This document shows positions 14,638 through 17,524 of a DNA stretch of 17,524 bases, piece by piece. A model generated the notes under the pieces. That model made no database searches, was not told where the DNA came from, and saw only the letters and a program-made list of their open reading frames with translations. The position numbers were made by a program, and so were the translations under genes. Source of the DNA: UBA6136 sp046305255 (GTDB lineage Bacteria > Pseudomonadota > Gammaproteobacteria > Methylococcales > Methylococcaceae); NCBI GenBank assembly GCA_046305255.1, contig JBKCCF010000148.1, positions 1 to 17,524 of the forward strand, written 5' to 3'. Each line of letters starts with the position of its first letter. Position 1 is the stretch's first letter.

Positions 14638-15779
14638 GTCAGGTGACCCCCACGGCAATGCCGTCCCGGCGGCGCATGGCGCTGCTGGTTTCCTTTTCCG
14701 GCACTGGAGGGGTTGAGGGCAATATCTTCAAACTACTGCCAGCACTGCTGGCGGCCGGGGTCGAAGTGGATCTGCTGGGTATTTTCAAAATAGCGGTACC
14801 CAAGGCCCTGCAACTGCAGCACCCCCGCTACCGACTGATTGATCTGGGCGTCAGCCACACCAGTCTGATTTTGCCCGCCCTGCTCCGCTACCTCCGCAAC
14901 GATCCGGCACCGGTGCTGCTGGCCGCCAAGGATCGCGCCATTCGCATGGCCATACTGGCGCGAGCGCTCAGCGGCAGCACTATCAGGCTGGTGGGCCAGC
15001 TCAACACCCACCTGTCCGCAGCGCTGGCCGAAAAACCGGCCCTGCAGCGCTGGTGGCGCACCTTGCCGATGCGCGGGTTCTACCGCCATGTGGATGAGGT
15101 CATTGCGGTATCGCAGGGCGTGGCTGACGATACCCATGCGCTCACCGGCCTGCCGCTGAGTCGGATACCCGTCATCCGTAACCCCGTCATCAACGCCGAA
15201 CTCACCGAAAAAAGCCGGTTGCCGGTCGACCACCCCTGGTTAGCCGCAACCGATACGCCACTGATCCTCGGCGCAGGCCGACTGACGCGGCAGAAAGACT
15301 TCGACACGCTGATTCGGGCTTTCGCCCTAGTCAGGGCACAGCGTCCATGCCGTCTGGCGCTCCTGGGTGAAGGGCCGGATCGGGTGGCACTCGAAGCATT
15401 GGTGGCGGCACTGGGCCTCGGCGCCGATATTCTGCTGACCGGCCATGTCACCAACCCCTACAACTGGATGGCGCAATCCCGCCTGTTTGTCCTGTCCTCA
15501 CGCTGGGAGGGTTCCGGCAATGTACTGACTGAGGCCATGGCTCTCGGCATCCCTGTGGTCTCCACCGATTGCCCCAGCGGCCCGGCCGAAATGCTTGACC
15601 ATGGGCGTTTCGGCCCCCTGGTGGCGGTCGGCGATAGCGTTACCCTGGCCGCCGCCATGCAGCAAACACTGGACCATCCCCCGTCGCCGGTTGTGCTCAA
15701 AACTGCCGTCTCTGAATACCGTGTCGAGCACAGCGCCCAGCGCTACATCGACGTGCTGGGCCTCAATCAGCCGGCCTGA
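14634..15779 (+). CDS. Family 4 glycosyltransferase (second of two paralogues)
   Basis: The 381-residue product starts at a GTG that overlaps the TGA of the previous gene (GTGA), a coupling arrangement. A later ATG (MPSRRRMALL) is an alternative start. It has the GT-B fold with SFSGTGGVEGNIFKLLPALL at the N-terminus, GAGRLTRQKDFDTLIRAFA in the donor domain, and the EX7E motif at Glu292 and Glu300 (EGSGNVLTE), then STDCPSGPAEML and GPLVAVGD. Matching blocks with the first paralogue include AKDRAIRMAILARALSG against DKDRVNHTALLARAMAG. The two likely add neighbouring sugars or different linkages to the same glycan. The donor specificity is not readable. The flavoprotein gene starts 23 bp after its stop. 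Confidence 0.92.
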   Translation: MSQVTPTAMPSRRRMALLVSFSGTGGVEGNIFKLLPALLAAGVEVDLLGIFKIAVPKALQLQHPRYRLIDLGVSHTSLILPALLRYLRNDPAPVLLAAKDRAIRMAILARALSGSTIRLVGQLNTHLSAALAEKPALQRWWRTLPMRGFYRHVDEVIAVSQGVADDTHALTGLPLSRIPVIRNPVINAELTEKSRLPVDHPWLAATDTPLILGAGRLTRQKDFDTLIRAFALVRAQRPCRLALLGEGPDRVALEALVAALGLGADILLTGHVTNPYNWMAQSRLFVLSSRWEGSGNVLTEAMALGIPVVSTDCPSGPAEMLDHGRFGPLVAVGDSVTLAAAMQQTLDHPPSPVVLKTAVSEYRVEHSAQRYIDVLGLNQPA

Positions 15780-15802
15780 GCGTCCAGCGCCATCACCACA
15801 AG

Positions 15803-17134
15803 ATGATGAATACTCCCTCCGCTCGACGGCTTAGCATTATTGGCGGTGGGCCGGCCGGGTTGATGGCAGCCGAGGCGGCGGCGCAGACCGGTGTGGCCGT
15901 CGATCTTTACGATGCCATGCCGTCGCTGGGCAGAAAATTGCTGTTGGCGGGCAAAAGCGGCCTCAACCTCACCCATAGCGAAGCTTACCCCAGCTTGGTC
16001 AACCGCTACGGTAACCGTGCCGTCCTGCTGGAGCCCTATCTGACGGACTTTGCAGGCGAGGCCGTCCGCGGCTGGGCGGCAAGCCTTGGGATCGAAACCT
16101 TCGTCGGCAGTTCGGGGCGGGTTTTCCCGATCGAAATGAAGGCAGCGCCGCTGCTGCGCGCCTGGCTGAGACGGCTAAGAACCCTGGGGGTGTGCATTCA
16201 TGTGCGCCACCGCTGGCAGGGATGGGCCGAAGATGGTGCGCTACTGTTCGATACACCGACAGGCCGCCATCACATCAATGTGGATGCCCTGGTACTGGCG
16301 CTGGGCGGCGGCAGTTGGGCGCGACTCGGCTCGGATGGGGCCTGGCTACCGTGGTTACGCGCACGACAGATACCGGTAGAGCCGTTACGGCCCGCCAATT
16401 GTGGCTTTGATACCGAATGGACGCCCCACTTTGCCGAACGCCACGCGGGCCGGCCGGTCAAGCCTGTGATCGCCAGCGTTCAGGATACCCAGGGCAAACG
16501 GCAAAGCCGGCAGGGGGAATTCGTAGTGACGGCGCAAGGTGTGGAAGGCAGCCTGATCTACAGCCTGTCTGCTGCCCTGCGCGAGCAACTGGACAGCGAA
16601 AAGCAGGCCACACTGATTCTGGATCTCGCGCCGGGGCGAGCACTCGAACACATCACTTCAGCCCTGCAACAACCTCGGGGCTCACGCTCGCTGGCCTATC
16701 AACTCAAGCGAGTGGCAGCTATCGACGGCGTCAAGGCTGGCCTGTTGCGCGAAATACTGACGGCCAGCGAGATGGCGCAGCCGGATCGGCTTGCCCATGC
16801 CATCAAGGCCCTGCCACTCCGACTGACCGCGACCCGCCCACTGGATGAAGCTATCAGCAGCGCGGGCGGTGTGGCCTTTACGGGTATGGATGAGACGCTG
16901 ATGCTGCGAGCGATGCCTGGCGTATTCTGCTGCGGCGAAATGCTGGATTGGGAGGCTCCCACCGGCGGCTACCTGCTGACCGCCTGCCTCGCCACCGGTC
17001 GGGCAGCCGGTCTGGCCGCTGCCGAGTGGCTCACCCGGATACCGCCCCCGGTGGGTAATTCGGAACTAAGGCAGCAGGGCCAAAACTGCCACACCGAGGA
17101 CTCACCGGCTGTTCTAAACGGCCCAAAGGCCTGA
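15803..17134 (+). CDS. TIGR03862-type (HI0933-like) FAD flavoprotein
   Basis: The 443-residue protein starts with an FAD-binding Rossmann motif, LSIIGGGPAGLMAAEAAA (residues 10-27). It continues with GRKLLLAGKSGLNLTH (about 44-59), GSSGRVFPIEMKAAPLLRAW, ALGGGSWARLGSDGAW and RPANCGF. The C-terminal FAD block is TRPLDEAISSAGGVAF, then GVFCCGEMLDWEAPTGGYLL and a final ACLATGRAAGLAAAEW. This order is that of the HI0933/YhiN-like family, and the GSSGRVFP..MKA pattern points to the TIGR03862 (PP_4765) subgroup. The reaction catalysed is not known. It is cytoplasmic. ATG at 15803 or 15806 may be used; no strong ribosome-binding site is visible. The efflux adaptor gene begins one base after its TGA, so the two are likely co-translated. 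Confidence 0.92.
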   Translation: MMNTPSARRLSIIGGGPAGLMAAEAAAQTGVAVDLYDAMPSLGRKLLLAGKSGLNLTHSEAYPSLVNRYGNRAVLLEPYLTDFAGEAVRGWAASLGIETFVGSSGRVFPIEMKAAPLLRAWLRRLRTLGVCIHVRHRWQGWAEDGALLFDTPTGRHHINVDALVLALGGGSWARLGSDGAWLPWLRARQIPVEPLRPANCGFDTEWTPHFAERHAGRPVKPVIASVQDTQGKRQSRQGEFVVTAQGVEGSLIYSLSAALREQLDSEKQATLILDLAPGRALEHITSALQQPRGSRSLAYQLKRVAAIDGVKAGLLREILTASEMAQPDRLAHAIKALPLRLTATRPLDEAISSAGGVAFTGMDETLMLRAMPGVFCCGEMLDWEAPTGGYLLTACLATGRAAGLAAAEWLTRIPPPVGNSELRQQGQNCHTEDSPAVLNGPKA

Positions 17135-17135
17135 G

Positions 17136-17524
17136 ATGAAACGCTGGATTCCGGCTACCCTTGCCTTTCTCCTGAGCGGCCTCGGTGTCATGCTGGCGGC
17201 ATACGCCGATGATGATGACGATACGCCTATCAGCGGCACAGCCCCAACTGCCAGCACTGGCCCCGCCTCTGGCCTACCATCACGGCCGGCCGTGGCCGGC
17301 ACCGTCCGGCTCAACGCGGCACAAACCCGTGCGGCCGGACTTGAACTGACAACGCTGGAAGCCGTCAGCCTGCACTCTGAAACACCCACCTTTGGCAAAG
17401 TGCTGGACATCCAGCCGTTGCTGGATCTTCGGGCCCGCGAGCGTGACGCCGGTTCGGAAGTAGAAATGGCAGCCGCAGCGCTTACCCTGGCGGAAAAGAA
17501 CCGGAAACGGGTCGCGGCGCTGCA
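17136..17524 (+). CDS. RND efflux periplasmic adaptor (HlyD/CzcB-like), N-terminal part (3' end outside window)
   Basis: The frame starts at ATG 17136, one base after the flavoprotein stop, and stays open to the window edge (129 complete codons). The product begins MKRWIPATLAFLLSGLGVML with a signal peptide likely cleaved after AYA (residue 24), leaving the mature protein to start with five Asp residues. After a Pro/Ser/Thr-rich linker comes VRLNAAQTRAAGLELTTLEAV and PTFGKVLDIQPLLDLRARE, the form of the adaptor (membrane fusion) domain of CzcB/CusB-type RND efflux systems. A coiled-coil segment rich in Ala and Lys begins near the window end. These adaptors bridge an RND pump and an outer-membrane channel. 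The RND pump gene would be expected just to the right. The Asp-rich start may bind metal, but this is inference. Reverse-strand frames here are shadows. Confidence 0.82.
   Translation, partial: MKRWIPATLAFLLSGLGVMLAAYADDDDDTPISGTAPTASTGPASGLPSRPAVAGTVRLNAAQTRAAGLELTTLEAVSLHSETPTFGKVLDIQPLLDLRARERDAGSEVEMAAAALTLAEKNRKRVAAL

Noticed and set aside
17114..17410. Minus-strand frame opposite the efflux adaptor gene
   Set aside because: The plus-strand frame has a signal peptide and adaptor-domain features and runs off the window edge; the minus frame is its shadow.

Overview
The window is an ordinary stretch of bacterial chromosome, mostly GC-rich and densely coded on both strands. The large Lhr helicase, MobA, a DASH cryptochrome, RhlE, small RRM proteins and an O-antigen-ligase-type membrane protein together suggest a Gammaproteobacterium. 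I cannot name the genus. There is no rRNA, tRNA, CRISPR array, transposase, integrase or phage gene. I count 16 protein genes, two of them cut by the window edges (lhr at the left, an RND-type efflux adaptor at the right).

Positions 1-6392: the C-terminal part of lhr runs rightward and meets mobA tail to tail with a 20 bp overlap. Three leftward genes follow when read from the right: a DUF2252 kinase-like protein, a DASH-type cryptochrome/photolyase, then mobA. The starts of both the cryptochrome and mobA overlap the stop codon of a tiny upstream frame (ATGA), so leader-peptide coupling is possible.

Positions 6393-7719: two small exported proteins on the plus strand, a DUF302 lipoprotein and a four-cysteine secreted protein of unknown family.

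Positions 7720-10180: an RNA-handling block made of the DEAD-box helicase RhlE and two single-domain RRM proteins. The second RRM gene has a roughly 180 bp upstream region with a good match to the E. coli cspA cold box, which suggests cold-shock control. A 13 bp hairpin closes the block.

Positions 10217-17134: surface-polysaccharide genes. Two leftward genes (a StrF-like glycosyltransferase and an O-antigen ligase/polymerase) are visibly AT-richer than their surroundings. Diverging from them is a tight rightward run: GT2, GT4, GT4 (tandem paralogues joined by abutting or overlapping codons), a TIGR03862-type flavoprotein and, after 1 bp, a CzcB/HlyD-like efflux adaptor that runs off the edge. 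The glycosyltransferases probably build or cap LPS or another surface glycan. The flavoprotein and the efflux gene appear to be read from the same transcript without an obvious functional link.

I found no clearly new multi-gene defence or mobile system. The best leads are the cold-box-like leader of the second RRM gene, the possible leader peptides ahead of the cryptochrome and mobA, and the four-cysteine secreted protein.
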